Origin: Brucella intermedia LMG 3301
GTDB lineage: Bacteria; Pseudomonadota; Alphaproteobacteria; Rhizobiales; Rhizobiaceae
DNA: 64,000 nt
Reading direction: 5' to 3'
NCBI RefSeq assembly: GCF_000182645.1
Contig: NZ_ACQA01000001.1
Coordinates: forward strand, 2,540,450 to 2,604,449
How positions within the stretch are numbered: the stretch's first letter is position 1; each line of letters starts with the position of its first letter. The notes under the pieces are model-generated. The model had not been told where the DNA came from. It made no database searches and saw nothing but the letters and a program-made list of their open reading frames with translations. This document shows positions 7,081 to 16,511 of the stretch, piece by piece. A program made the translations under genes and the position numbers.

Positions 7081-8574
7081 ATGTCCTTCTTTCTGGTTCT
7101 CGTCAGTATCGTTGCAATCGGGCTGATCGGATTCTTCATAGGCCGCCAGCGTGCCGTTGCACTGGACAAGGCGCAGTCTGCTTCCGCAAAAGCCTCGCCG
7201 ACCGAGAAAATGCATTCCCGCCCGCATTATCATGGCTGGTGGGTTTTCCTCGTTTCAGCATTGCCTGCGGTTCTGTTCCTCGCAATATGGGCCGTAGGAA
7301 CGTCGGTTTATCTGGATCACAGTGCGACCGCCCGCTTGCCGGATGCCGTTGAGGAAGGGTCCTTCACCAATCGCAGCCTGCAACTCGGCATGGTTCGCGG
7401 TCTTGCCAGCGGGCTTGACCGGCTGACGCCTGCCGAACTTGAAAATTTCCCGTCGAACTATCAGGACGCCCGCACGCTTCTGGGGGCAAAGGGCGTGGCG
7501 CTCGCGACCGAGGGCCAGGACTATATGGTGCCGATCGCGCTTTACCTGAAAAAGGCAACGGCCCTCACGCACACCATCGGTTCGGCTGTTTCCCTGGTGA
7601 TCGCCGTGGCGGGCCTGATTTTCGGCCTCTCCACGATCAGCCGGCGCATGCGCGCACGCAACAATGTCGAGCGGATCGTTCTCTGGGGGCTGATTGCAGC
7701 CTCCGGCATCGCCATCCTGACGACCATCGGCATCATCTGCTCGATGCTGTTCCAGACCATCAGCTTCTTCCAGTCCGTTTCGCCGTGGGACTTCTTCTTC
7801 GGCACGGTGTGGGACCCGCGCTTTGCCGCTGCCGGTTCGGGCGGCGAGACTGGCCAGTTCGGTCTTATCCCGCTTCTGGCAGGCACGCTCTATATCGCAT
7901 TCGTGGCCATGCTGTTCGCGGTTCCGGTCGGATTGTTCTCCGCCATCTACATGGCCGAATATGCTTCGCCGCGCGTGCGCACCGTGGTCAAGCCGGTTCT
8001 GGAGCTTCTGGCCGGTATTCCCAGCATCGTCTACGGCTTCTTTGCGCTCGTGACCGTCGGACCTTTCCTGCGCGATCTGTCCATCGCCATTGCTGGCGGG
8101 CAGGGTTTCATCATGGCGCAGAGCGTTCTGACCGCCGGTCTTGTCATGGGCGTGATGCTGATCCCGTTCGTATCCTCGCTTTCCGATGACATCATCACTG
8201 CCGTGCCGCGTGCGTTGCGCGACGGCTCGCTTGGTCTCGGCGCGACCCGTTCCGAAACCATCAAGCGGGTGGTCCTTCCGGCGGCATTGCCGGGCATCGT
8301 GGGCGCACTTCTGATGACTGCCTCGCGCGCCATCGGCGAAACCATGATCGTGGTTCTGGCGGCAGGTGTTGCGGCGCGCATCAACATCAATCCCTTCGAG
8401 GCGATGACCACCATCACGGTGAAGATCGTCAACCAGCTGACCGGCGATCTTGAGTTCAATTCGCCGCAGACGCTGGTGGCCTTTGCACTCGGCATCACGC
8501 TTTTCGTCCTGACGCTGATCATGAACATCTTTGCGCTGCACATCGTGCGCAAGTACCGGGAGCAGTACGAATAA
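7081..8574 (+). CDS. pstC: Phosphate ABC transporter permease PstC
   Basis: The product is 497 residues, the long alphaproteobacterial form. An N-terminal extension has a transmembrane segment (residues 1-20) and a second near 60-80. The ABC permease core follows from about residue 260, with the binding-protein-dependent transport EAA-type loop (LRDGSLGLGATRSETIKRVVLPAALPGIVGA) that contacts PstB. Further helices and the end VRKYREQYE match PstC. Its stop overlaps the pstA ATG (TAATG), so the two are translationally coupled. It forms the inner-membrane channel with PstA. Confidence 0.95.
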   Translation: MSFFLVLVSIVAIGLIGFFIGRQRAVALDKAQSASAKASPTEKMHSRPHYHGWWVFLVSALPAVLFLAIWAVGTSVYLDHSATARLPDAVEEGSFTNRSLQLGMVRGLASGLDRLTPAELENFPSNYQDARTLLGAKGVALATEGQDYMVPIALYLKKATALTHTIGSAVSLVIAVAGLIFGLSTISRRMRARNNVERIVLWGLIAASGIAILTTIGIICSMLFQTISFFQSVSPWDFFFGTVWDPRFAAAGSGGETGQFGLIPLLAGTLYIAFVAMLFAVPVGLFSAIYMAEYASPRVRTVVKPVLELLAGIPSIVYGFFALVTVGPFLRDLSIAIAGGQGFIMAQSVLTAGLVMGVMLIPFVSSLSDDIITAVPRALRDGSLGLGATRSETIKRVVLPAALPGIVGALLMTASRAIGETMIVVLAAGVAARININPFEAMTTITVKIVNQLTGDLEFNSPQTLVAFALGITLFVLTLIMNIFALHIVRKYREQYE

Positions 8575-9911
8575 TGACCGATACGACCTTTAATGCCAGC
8601 GGCGCCGCGGCACAGCCGACGCGTCGCGATATCGGACTGAAACGCCGCTACGCTGCCGAACGTCGCTTCCGCTATTACGGTATTGCTGCGATTGCCATCG
8701 GCGTATTCTTCCTGTGCGCGCTCCTGTTCTCGGTTTTCTCCAAGGGCTATACCGCCTTCTGGCAGACGACGCTTTATCTGCCGGTAAAGCTTGAAGAGAG
8801 CGTGATCGATCCGGGCAACAAGCGCGCGGCCGATCCGAATGTGCTGATCACGGCCAATTATCCGCTGCTGGTGCGCAACGCTCTGGCTGAAAAGCTTGGT
8901 GTTTCGACGACAGATCGACCAGCAATGCGGGACCTTGGCCGTTTCTATTCGGACGGCGTGCGCATTCAGCTGCGCGAGATCGTGATGAACAACCCCTCGC
9001 TCATCGGCACGACACAGGTCGTTCCGGTTCTGGCGGGCGCGGACATCGATTCCGCCTTCAAGGGGCAGATCGATCTTTCGGTACCGGAGGCGAATCGCAA
9101 GGTTTCGGACCGTCAGGTGGGATGGATGAGGACGCTTTCGGAAGAAGGCGTGATGAAGGAGTCCTTCAATACGGGCCTCTTCACCTTCGGCGCATCCAGC
9201 CGTCCGGAAACCTCCGGTCTCGGGGTGGCATTGGTCGGTTCGCTCTACATGATGCTCATCGTTCTCGGCCTTTCCCTGCCGATCGGTGTTGCTGCTTCGA
9301 TCTATCTGGAAGAGTTCGCCAAGAAGAACCGCTTCACCGACATGATCGAGGTGAACATCAACAATCTGGCGGCGGTCCCGTCCATCGTGTTCGGCCTGCT
9401 CGGGCTTGCGGTGTTCATCAACTTCTTCGGCCTGCCGCGCTCCGCCTCGCTGGTCGGTGGTCTGGTGCTGACATTGATGACGCTGCCAACCATCATCATC
9501 GCGACCCGCGCCGCGCTTCGCGCCGTGCCGCCATCGATCCGTTCCGCGGCCCTTGGCCTCGGCGCGTCGAAAACGCAGATGGTCTTCCACCATGTCCTGC
9601 CGCTTGCCGCACCCGGCATCCTGACCGGCACGATCATCGGCCTTGCCCATGCGCTTGGTGAAACCGCGCCGCTTCTGCTGATCGGCATGGTGGCCCTTCG
9701 TCGCCGACGTACCGTCAACGCCGATGGAACCGGCGACTGCTTTGCCGGTGCAGATCTATATGTGGGCAAACGAAGCAGAACGAGCCTTTGTGGAACGCAC
9801 GTCAGGCGCTATCATCGTCCTGCTTCTGTTCCTTGCCGTGATGAATATTGCAGCAATCATTCTGCGCCGCCGCTTCGAGCGCCGCTGGTAAACGGGAGTC
9901 GAAAGCTATGA
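8574..9911 (+). CDS. pstA: Phosphate ABC transporter permease PstA, C-terminus frameshifted
   Basis: Residues 1 to about 374 are a normal PstA: the DUF3333-type N-terminal extension, periplasmic domain, permease helices and the EAA loop ([30 protein letters not shown]). After [13 protein letters not shown] the frame turns into [14 protein letters not shown]..., which is not membrane-like. One extra C in the CCC at 9694-9696 explains this: without it the frame reads [20 protein letters not shown], continues through a final hydrophobic helix and stops at TAA 9889-9891 with a typical RRRFERRW end, 438 residues in all. As written, the product has 445 residues and loses its last helix. It is either a real lesion that should impair Pst, or a sequencing indel. 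Confidence 0.9.
   Translation: MTDTTFNASGAAAQPTRRDIGLKRRYAAERRFRYYGIAAIAIGVFFLCALLFSVFSKGYTAFWQTTLYLPVKLEESVIDPGNKRAADPNVLITANYPLLVRNALAEKLGVSTTDRPAMRDLGRFYSDGVRIQLREIVMNNPSLIGTTQVVPVLAGADIDSAFKGQIDLSVPEANRKVSDRQVGWMRTLSEEGVMKESFNTGLFTFGASSRPETSGLGVALVGSLYMMLIVLGLSLPIGVAASIYLEEFAKKNRFTDMIEVNINNLAAVPSIVFGLLGLAVFINFFGLPRSASLVGGLVLTLMTLPTIIIATRAALRAVPPSIRSAALGLGASKTQMVFHHVLPLAAPGILTGTIIGLAHALGETAPLLLIGMVALRRRRTVNADGTGDCFAGADLYVGKRSRTSLCGTHVRRYHRPASVPCRDEYCSNHSAPPLRAPLVNGSRKL
9694..9696 (+). other. Probable frameshift site in pstA (extra C)
   Basis: Dropping one C joins residue 374 to the conserved PstA C-terminal segment. Confidence 0.8.
9697..9891 (+). pseudogene. pstA: Out-of-frame C-terminal segment of pstA
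   Basis: This 64-codon stretch encodes [33 protein letters not shown], then the hydrophobic [20 protein letters not shown] and RRRFERRW, which is the normal end of PstA. It is separated from the main frame by the indel and stops 16 nt before the pstB start. Confidence 0.8.
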
Positions 9912-10729
9912 ACCTGATGACTGAACGATCTCTCGAGAAAGCCGTAGGAGAAAAAATGAACGCCAACGCCAGTTCCATAAAGATGCGCGGCGACAAGGTC
10001 TGCGTGTTTTATGGGGAGAAGCAGGCTCTGTTCGACGTCGATCTGGAAATCCAGGAAAAGATGGTCACAGCGCTGATCGGCCCTTCCGGTTGCGGCAAGT
10101 CTACCTTCCTGCGTTCGCTCAACCGCATGAACGATACGATTGAAGGCTGCAAGGTCGGCGGCAAGATCACGCTCGACAACGAGGACATCTACGATCCGAA
10201 GATCGATGTCGTCGAACTGCGGGCCCGCGTCGGCATGGTGTTCCAGAAGCCGAATCCGTTCCCCAAGTCGATCTATGAAAACGTCGCTTACGGCCCACGC
10301 ATCCACGGTCTCGCCCGCACCAAGGCCGATCTGGAGGAAATCGTCGTAACGAGCCTGAAGAAGGCGAGCCTGTTCGAGGAAGTGAAGGATCGTCTGCACG
10401 ATGCGGGCACCGGTCTTTCCGGTGGCCAGCAGCAGCGTCTTTGCATTGCGCGCGCGATTGCGGTCAGCCCGGAAGTCATCCTCATGGACGAACCGTGCTC
10501 GGCGCTCGACCCGATTGCAACCGCGAAGGTGGAAGAGCTGATCGACGAACTGCGCCAGAACTATACGATCGTGATCGTCACGCACTCCATGCAGCAGGCC
10601 GCGCGCGTTTCGCAACGCACAGCCATGTTCCACCTCGGCAATCTGGTCGAAGTGGGCGACACGGAAACCATGTTCACCGCGCCGACCGAAAAGCGCACGC
10701 AGGACTATATCACCGGACGCTTCGGCTGA
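9908..10729 (+). CDS. pstB: Phosphate ABC transporter ATP-binding protein PstB
   Basis: The product is 273 residues from the ATG at 9908 (GGGAG 10 nt upstream); an alternative ATG at 9956 has a better SD (AGGAG) and would give 257 residues. It carries Walker A GPSGCGKS (residues 58-65), the Q-loop [19 protein letters not shown], the ABC signature LSGGQQQR, Walker [14 protein letters not shown], and the switch His in [12 protein letters not shown]. It powers phosphate import through PstCA. The end TGRFG is typical of PstB. Confidence 0.96.
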   Translation: MNLMTERSLEKAVGEKMNANASSIKMRGDKVCVFYGEKQALFDVDLEIQEKMVTALIGPSGCGKSTFLRSLNRMNDTIEGCKVGGKITLDNEDIYDPKIDVVELRARVGMVFQKPNPFPKSIYENVAYGPRIHGLARTKADLEEIVVTSLKKASLFEEVKDRLHDAGTGLSGGQQQRLCIARAIAVSPEVILMDEPCSALDPIATAKVEELIDELRQNYTIVIVTHSMQQAARVSQRTAMFHLGNLVEVGDTETMFTAPTEKRTQDYITGRFG

Positions 10730-10790
10730 TCCGGAACTGCGTTTCAACAGACAGTGCGGCTTCCCCGCAATTTATATTACGAGGTCTACT

Positions 10791-11513
10791 ATGCCGTCTC
10801 AGCATACCGTTCGCTCCTACGATGAGGAATTGAAGTTTCTCACCCACAAGATCGCCGAAATGGGCGGACATGCGGAACGTATGGTCGAGCAGTCGGTCGC
10901 CGCTATCGTCAATGCGGACAACGCGCTCGCACAGCGCGTCATCTCCGACGATCTCATCCTCGACGCCAGCGAGCGCGAGATCGACGACAAGGCCGTGATG
11001 ATCATCGCCAAGCGCCAGCCCATGGCCGTGGACCTGCGCGAGATCATCGGTTCGATCCGCATCTCCGCCGACCTGGAGCGCGTTGGCGATCTGGGCAAGA
11101 ACATTGCCAAGCGTGTTGCCGCCGTTTCGGAATCGCGTCAGCCGGTAAAGCTCTATCGTGGTCTGGAAACGCTGGCCGAACTGGCGCTGACCCAGCTCAA
11201 GGACGTGCTCGACGCTTATGCGTCGCGCTCGGTGCAGCAGATCAATGTCGTCCGTGACCGCGATGATGAGATCGATGCCATGTACACGTCACTGTTCCGC
11301 GAATTGCTGACCTACATGATGGAAGATCCGCGCAATATTTCCGCCTGCACGCATCTTCTGTTCTGCGCCAAGAATATCGAGCGTATCGGCGATCACGCGA
11401 CCAACATCGCGGAGACCGTTTATTACATCGTGACCGGCCTGCAAATGCCGGCTGAGCGGCCCAAGGAAGACCTGAGCCACGGTATTGTCGTGGATGAGGC
11501 GCGTAAACCCTGA
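10791..11513 (+). CDS. phoU: Phosphate signalling complex protein PhoU
   Basis: The product is 240 residues with two PhoU three-helix repeats. The metal-binding (E/D)xxxD motifs recur: DLERVGDLGKNIAKR in the first half and NIERIGDHATNIAETV in the second. PhoU couples the Pst transporter to the PhoR kinase and keeps PhoB inactive when phosphate is ample. It sits between pstB and phoB with the SD GAGGT. Confidence 0.96.
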   Translation: MPSQHTVRSYDEELKFLTHKIAEMGGHAERMVEQSVAAIVNADNALAQRVISDDLILDASEREIDDKAVMIIAKRQPMAVDLREIIGSIRISADLERVGDLGKNIAKRVAAVSESRQPVKLYRGLETLAELALTQLKDVLDAYASRSVQQINVVRDRDDEIDAMYTSLFRELLTYMMEDPRNISACTHLLFCAKNIERIGDHATNIAETVYYIVTGLQMPAERPKEDLSHGIVVDEARKP

Positions 11514-11641
11514 ACTGCATCCGACCGGACCTGGAGTGATCCCGAGTCCGACGGCTGAGAATGAGTGAATAGCGCGGCGGCACGCGGTCGATTGGGGGGA
11601 TTGTATCCACCGCCCGCCGCATTTGGATAGGGAAATACTGG

Positions 11642-12328
11642 ATGTCACAGGCACCCAAAATCGCTGTGGTAGAAGACGAAGAGGCGCTGAGCGTGCTGCT
11701 TCGCTATAATCTTGAGGCAGAGGGCTACCAGGTCGATACCATGCTGCGCGGCGACGAGGCCGAAATCGCATTGCGCGAGAATGTGCCGGATTTGCTTATT
11801 CTGGACTGGATGCTGCCAGGGGTTTCGGGCATCGAATTGTGCCGCCGCCTGCGCCAATGGCCGGAAACCGAGCGCCTGCCGATCATCATGCTGACGGCGC
11901 GTGGCGAGGAAAGCGAACGCGTCCGCGGGTTGAGCGTCGGCGCCGACGATTATGTGGTAAAGCCGTTTTCGACGCCGGAACTTCTGGCGCGCGTCAAGGC
12001 GATGCTGCGCCGGTCCAATCCGAGCATTCTTTCGCATGTGCTGAAAGTGGGCGACCTTGTTCTGGACCGTCAGCAGCATCGGGTTTACCGCAAGGAAAAG
12101 GAGGTCCGTCTCGGACCGACTGAATTCCGACTGCTCGAATATTTCATGATGTCGCCCGGCCGTGTCTTCTCGCGCAGCCAGCTTCTGGATGGCGTCTGGG
12201 GTCCGGACATCTATGTGGACGATCGCACGGTGGACGTCCACGTCGGACGGCTGCGCAAGGCGATCAATGTCGGTCGCGCGCTCGATCCGATCCGCACCGT
12301 TCGCGGTGCCGGTTATTCTTTCGGTTGA
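11642..12328 (+). CDS. phoB: Phosphate regulon response regulator PhoB
   Basis: The product is 228 residues. The receiver domain (1-120) has the acidic pocket EDEE at 11-14, phospho-acceptor Asp55 (LILDWMLPG), Thr in MLTARG and Lys in DYVVKPFSTPE. The C-terminal OmpR/PhoB winged helix (130-228) has the recognition region DDRTVDVHVGRLRKAI and ends RTVRGAGYSFG. It should bind the Pho box before pstS and so autoregulate the operon. No phoR is in the window. A rho-independent terminator follows 39 bp after the stop. Confidence 0.95.
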   Translation: MSQAPKIAVVEDEEALSVLLRYNLEAEGYQVDTMLRGDEAEIALRENVPDLLILDWMLPGVSGIELCRRLRQWPETERLPIIMLTARGEESERVRGLSVGADDYVVKPFSTPELLARVKAMLRRSNPSILSHVLKVGDLVLDRQQHRVYRKEKEVRLGPTEFRLLEYFMMSPGRVFSRSQLLDGVWGPDIYVDDRTVDVHVGRLRKAINVGRALDPIRTVRGAGYSFG

Positions 12329-12957
12329 TCGACACCGTCATTCAAACTCTCAGATATAGCTCCTGATCGGCCCGCCATTTTCATCGTGGCGGGCCGTTTG
12401 CGGATGATCAGCCTGCGGCAACGTTGATCCGATTCGCATAGGCCCGACCAAAACTGCGCGCCAATCACGCATTTTCACGCGATGTTACAAATCTGTTTCC
12501 AAAGTTGACGACAACCCACGGAACCCATGGGAAACAGAATTTTTGCAGATCATTCGAAGCAGCGCGGACGTGATGGAGAAACCATCCAAGCAAAAGCGAA
12601 TTAAGGCAGCGATATGGCGTGTATTGCGGGAATTTGTATCGCATTAAATCAATGCCTTATCTGAATTCGTAATTCTCGTTAATAAATTATTAATATATTT
12701 AAAGGGCTTGTAGGCATATTCGCACTCTCGATTCGGATTTCGTTTCAGGCTGTATGACCGCTGCCTGCATCGTTGGGATTTGACCCTTCGCCTTTTTTTG
12801 GCCTAAAAATTCCAAAACCTTGAATTCGATTGAGCGACAGTAGGACGTACGATTTTGATCTTCGTCCTCTTTGACTTGCACCGCAGTCAGACGTTCGCGC
12901 GCATCATTCCGGATGTGTCTGCCTGAACGAATGACTGGATCAGTTAAGGGTCCTAAC
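12329..12957. other. Long intergenic region
   Basis: This gap holds the phoB terminator and then A+T-rich DNA. A TTAA-N7-TTAA string at 12679-12693 is made only of A and T and is weak evidence for CtrA. No ORF or RNA gene is convincing; the region should contain the promoter of the cell-wall hydrolase. Confidence 0.5.
12368..12399 (+). terminator. Rho-independent terminator after phoB
   Basis: CGGCCCGCCA (12368-12377) and TGGCGGGCCG (12387-12396) form a perfect 10-bp stem with a 9-nt loop, followed by TTT. Confidence 0.8.
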
Positions 12958-12971
12958 ATGAGATTGAGCCA

Positions 12972-13919
12972 TTGACGCGCGCCGCGAAGTGGAAATTGCC
13001 CGTTCTTGTCGGGCTGGTGGTTGCGCCTTTCGTGGTCACCGGATGCACGACGACCGGAACCACGGGAAAAGCCAATTCGGAAAAGACGGCGGCAAGCCAC
13101 GTCAAATCCGTCAATGGCGTGAAGACCTACACCTACACAGCGCGTGACAAGGAATGCCTTGAGCGCGCGATGTTCTTCGAATCGAACCGGTCCAGCCCCG
13201 ACGGGCTTCTCGCTGTCGGCACGGTCGTCATGAACCGTCTCGCATCGGGCCGTTATCCCGATACGATTTGCGGCGTCGTTGGCCAGAAGAACCAGTTTGC
13301 GCCGGGCGTCCTCACCCGCAGGATGGATTCCAGGGCGCTGCCTGATGTTCAGGCGACTGCCGATGCAGTGTTGAAGGGGCAGCGCCATCCGAAACTCAAG
13401 AACGCCATGTTCTTCCATACGGCGGGCCTGAGGTTCCCTTACAACAACATGCACTATGTGCTCGTCGCCGGTGGCAATTCCTTCTATGAAAAGCGCAACC
13501 GCGATGGCTCGCTGCAGAACCCGGTCCCGCAGGAGCCATACAATCTTGCCCTCGCATATTCGCCGCAATCGCCTTCTGTTCCGCAGGATCCATCTTATGA
13601 TGTGACCCTGCCGCAGACCGGTCCGGTTCCGGGAACGGAACCGACTGTTCAGGTGGCACTGGCGGAGGCTTCCAAGGCTCAAAGCGCAGACCAGAACAGC
13701 GGCGTCGGTCCTCAGGCGCGCAGTGACCGTCTAGTGCGTCATCGCGGTGTTGCGGCCCCCCAGCAGGAACAGCATATGCAGATGGCGTCCTACCAGCCGC
13801 AATTCGATACCACGGCCCCGCAGCCGACCTCGCTTGGCTATGCTCCGGCGAGCCAGAAGCAGGCTGACGCAATCGGCGCGCTTCTTCTCTCCCAGGACCG
13901 TCCCGAAGCTCCGCTCTAA
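12972..13919 (+). CDS. SleB-type cell wall hydrolase, lipoprotein
   Basis: The frame is open from a TTG at 12972 (315 residues). The N-terminus is basic, then hydrophobic, and reaches a lipobox-like VTGC, so it is a predicted lipoprotein. The Hydrolase_2 (SleB) domain covers about residues 55-185: CLERAMFFESN with the likely catalytic Glu, TVVMNRLASGRYPDTICGVV, and FHTAGLRFPY. The C-terminal 130 residues are Pro/Gln/Ala-rich and look disordered. The start is odd: an ATG at 12958 with a good SD (AAGGG) is cut off by TGA after five codons, and one extra C in AGCC would give MRLSPLTRAAKW in frame. A one-base loss or true initiation at TTG are both possible. Confidence 0.82.
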   Translation: MTRAAKWKLPVLVGLVVAPFVVTGCTTTGTTGKANSEKTAASHVKSVNGVKTYTYTARDKECLERAMFFESNRSSPDGLLAVGTVVMNRLASGRYPDTICGVVGQKNQFAPGVLTRRMDSRALPDVQATADAVLKGQRHPKLKNAMFFHTAGLRFPYNNMHYVLVAGGNSFYEKRNRDGSLQNPVPQEPYNLALAYSPQSPSVPQDPSYDVTLPQTGPVPGTEPTVQVALAEASKAQSADQNSGVGPQARSDRLVRHRGVAAPQQEQHMQMASYQPQFDTTAPQPTSLGYAPASQKQADAIGALLLSQDRPEAPL

Positions 13920-14017
13920 GAAGCGCTTATAATCGGATGCTCTGCAACGCCGGTCTGGTCCAATCCGACCGGCGTTTTGATTTCAATGGCAGATTGCAGT
14001 TGTTTTCAGCGAAGGCG

Positions 14018-14272
14018 TCAGGGCCGATAGACCGGACGATAGATCACCATCGGAGCATCATAGAAATCGACCTGATTCTGCCAGGCGCGCCTGTCGGCCC
14101 TGCGATCGAGATCGAGCCGCATGAGGCAATTGGCGAAAGCGTCGGTCCTGGGTTTGAAACCATAGCTTTGGCAGGTCTGTTCGTCAGCTGCACGGCGCTG
14201 TTCGGGCGTCATCGTTACGCAGCCGGTCAGAAGGCCGGTAATGCCCAGTAAGATAAGCACTTTCTTATTCAT
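14018..14272 (-). CDS. Small lipoprotein, unknown function
   Basis: The product is 84 residues from the ATG at 14272. The sequence MNKKVLILLGITGLLTGC is a clear lipoprotein signal with Cys18 as the lipidated residue. The remainder, with CQSYGF, a TDAFANCLMRLDLDRR block and a Tyr-rich YRPVYRP tail, resembles small lipoproteins common in Rhizobiales; two Cys in CxxYGF and FANC may pair. No function is known to me. It is divergent from the aminopeptidase gene, 125 bp apart. Confidence 0.75.
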   Translation of the reverse strand: MNKKVLILLGITGLLTGCVTMTPEQRRAADEQTCQSYGFKPRTDAFANCLMRLDLDRRADRRAWQNQVDFYDAPMVIYRPVYRP

Positions 14273-14397
14273 TGCTGTCTGCTTTCTTCTGCAACTGACC
14301 GCGTGAATACTATAGCGTAAAGGCAGGAAAAAAGGTGGTGAAATTATGCCGTCTGATAAACTGTCGGTGATTCCATATCCAAAGAGGTCTTCCACCC

Positions 14398-15651
14398 ATG
14401 GCTCCTGAACAGCTGAACCCAGTCATCGATCCGGTGAAACTTGAACGTCTTGCGGAAGTCGCCGTTCGTGTCGGTCTGCAATTGCGCGAGGGGCAGGATC
14501 TCGTCATCACCGCGCCGGTCGTGGCGCTGCCGCTGGTGCGCCTCATCGCCAAGCATGCTTACAAGGCCGGAGCCGGGCTGGTAACGCCGTTCTTCGCGGA
14601 TGATGAAATGGCGCTTGCCCGGTACGAGAATGCATCGGATGCGAGTTTCGACCGTGCGGCAAGCTGGCTTTATGAAGGCATGGCAAAGGCCTATTCGGAC
14701 GGCGCTGCCCGTCTGGCCATCGCAGCCGACAATCCGATGCTGCTTTCAAGCCAGGACCCGGCCAAGGTTTCACGCGCCAACCGCGCCAATTCAAAGGCCT
14801 ATCAGCCGGCGCTGGAAAAGATCGCCGGTTTCGACATCAACTGGAACATCATCTCCTATCCCAATCCGGCATGGGCGCAGCTCATGTTTCCAAACGACGC
14901 GGAAGATGTTGCGACCCGCAAGCTGGCCGAGGCGATCTTCGCGGCGTCGCGCGTCGATGTCGATGATCCGGTCGGCGCCTGGGCTGCACATAATGCAGCA
15001 CTTCGTACCCGCACCCGCTTCCTGAACGGCAAGGCTTATAGCGCCCTGCATTTCAAGGGGCCGAACACTGATCTGACTGTTGGGCTTGCCGACGGCCATG
15101 AATGGCACGGCGGCGCGTCCACTGCGAAAAACGGCATCACCTGCAATCCGAACATCCCGACGGAGGAAGTGTTTACGACGCCCCACGCTCTTCGTGTCGA
15201 AGGCCATGTGACCAGCACCAAGCCTTTGTCGCATCAGGGCACCTTGATCGAGAATATCGCGGTTCGCTTTGAGGGCGGGCGGATTATCGAGGCCAGGGCG
15301 AGCCGTGGTGAAGAGGTTCTCAACAAGGTGCTGGATACGGATGAAGGCGCCCGTCATCTGGGCGAAGTGGCGCTGGTGCCGCATTCCTCGCCGATCTCGC
15401 AGAGTGGGCTTTTGTTCTACAACACCCTGTTCGATGAAAACGCAGCAAGTCATATCGCGCTCGGCCAGTGCTATTCCAAATGCTTTATCGACGGAGCGAA
15501 GCTGACGCCGGAACAGATCAAGACGCAGGGCGGCAACGCGAGCCTTATCCATATCGACTGGATGATCGGCTCCGGCCAGATCAACGTCGACGGCATCAAC
15601 GCGGACGGAACCCGCGAGCCGGTGATGCGCGGCGGCGAATGGGCTAACTGA
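14398..15651 (+). CDS. M29 family aminopeptidase (AmpS/aminopeptidase T type)
   Basis: The product is 417 residues with no signal peptide, so it is cytoplasmic. It opens with the M29 N-terminal domain (LAEVAVRVGLQLREGQDLVITAPV). The C-terminal metal-binding domain shows GGASTAKNGITCNPNIPTEEVFTTP (metal ligand Glu), GEVALVPHSSPIS, FYNTLFDENAASHIALGQCY and HIDWMIGSGQINVDG. Together these carry the Glu/His/Asp set that binds two metal ions in thermophilic M29 peptidases. Length fits the family (about 410). It releases N-terminal residues from peptides. It is followed by a strong terminator shared with dps. Confidence 0.92.
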   Translation: MAPEQLNPVIDPVKLERLAEVAVRVGLQLREGQDLVITAPVVALPLVRLIAKHAYKAGAGLVTPFFADDEMALARYENASDASFDRAASWLYEGMAKAYSDGAARLAIAADNPMLLSSQDPAKVSRANRANSKAYQPALEKIAGFDINWNIISYPNPAWAQLMFPNDAEDVATRKLAEAIFAASRVDVDDPVGAWAAHNAALRTRTRFLNGKAYSALHFKGPNTDLTVGLADGHEWHGGASTAKNGITCNPNIPTEEVFTTPHALRVEGHVTSTKPLSHQGTLIENIAVRFEGGRIIEARASRGEEVLNKVLDTDEGARHLGEVALVPHSSPISQSGLLFYNTLFDENAASHIALGQCYSKCFIDGAKLTPEQIKTQGGNASLIHIDWMIGSGQINVDGINADGTREPVMRGGEWAN

Positions 15652-15663
15652 GTATAGCCAGAC

Positions 15664-15690
15664 AAAAAAGGCCGGGATTTCCCGGCCTTT
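15664..15690. terminator. Bidirectional terminator between aminopeptidase and dps
   Basis: GGCCGGG and CCCGGCC flank an ATTT loop, with AAAAAA on the left and TTT on the right, so it can serve both convergent genes. Confidence 0.85.
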
Positions 15691-15727
15691 ATAGAAACGA
15701 CGGTTGCCAGGCCGTCAGGCTCTCATA

Positions 15728-16225
15728 TCAGTTCGTTTCCTGAACATGGGCCTCGAGGAACCACAGCGCCTTGTCGAGGCTGCGGGACGCGGCGGTAAAG
15801 ATGTCAGCCGTATCGTCGTCTCCCGCTTCATCCGCGTCCTTGATCGACTTGCGCAGCAGGTTGGCAACATCGCCATAGCGCTCGATCAATGCCAGCAGAT
15901 GGTCGTGAACGGCATAGATGTCGGTCGGATAAGGTTTGAGCTTGCTTTCCTTGGCAACCACCTGCGTCGTGCCGTAGGCCGTGCCGCCGATCTGTACGGC
16001 GCGCTCGGCAATCGTATCGACATGTTCGTCGAGATCGTTGCGAAAGCCATCGAGCATTTCATGAACGGCGATGAATTGCGGCCCCTTGAGATTCCAGTGA
16101 GCCTGCTTGGTGATGAGGGCAAGATCGATTGTCGCGGCGAGGTTTTCGTTAAGCAGCGCGATCATTGTCGTCTTCGTGTTGGAAGGAAGATCGTTGCGGG
16201 TTGCATGCATCGACTTCTGGGGCAT
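15728..16225 (-). CDS. dps: Dps, DNA protection during starvation (mini-ferritin)
   Basis: The product is 165 residues. The ferroxidase signature is intact: KQAHWNLKG (His43), FIAVHEMLD (His55), then EHVDTIAER with Asp70 and Glu74; in this family these lie at the dimer interface. The basic N-terminus ([19 protein letters not shown]) could contact DNA. Dps dodecamers oxidise and store iron using peroxide and protect the nucleoid. The SD GAGG precedes the ATG. A 286-bp gap to tsaB on the other side should hold its promoter. Confidence 0.95.
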   Translation of the reverse strand: MPQKSMHATRNDLPSNTKTTMIALLNENLAATIDLALITKQAHWNLKGPQFIAVHEMLDGFRNDLDEHVDTIAERAVQIGGTAYGTTQVVAKESKLKPYPTDIYAVHDHLLALIERYGDVANLLRKSIKDADEAGDDDTADIFTAASRSLDKALWFLEAHVQETN

Positions 16226-16511
16226 TTTATCCTCACATCCTTTTGCTCGATCCGGCTAGGAGAGACTGGGAGAATGTCGCTCATGGTCGTGGGCAGCTGT
16301 TCCAACACAAACGAACCCGCCAGATCCTTACAAGGCTCGATTGCCGGAGGGGCCTTCGTTACCTTCAAGGCAACGCAAAACATTCCCGCACCCGGTGGGA
16401 AAATGCATGCCGACAGATTTTGTTCCGTGGGTCGGTTAAAAAACGGGACCGATTGGGCTTGCACCAAGTTGCGGCTTGTCGCAGCGCGAAATCTGATTTA
16501 CCCGGTTGCGC

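Noticed and set aside
7255..8541. His/Asp/Arg-rich antisense frames over pstC and pstA
   Set aside because: Such composition arises from reading hydrophobic sense genes backward; no evidence for real proteins.
12679..12693. TTAA-N7-TTAA match upstream of the cell-wall hydrolase
   Set aside because: The site is entirely A and T inside an A+T-rich tract and about 280 bp from the gene, so chance is likely.
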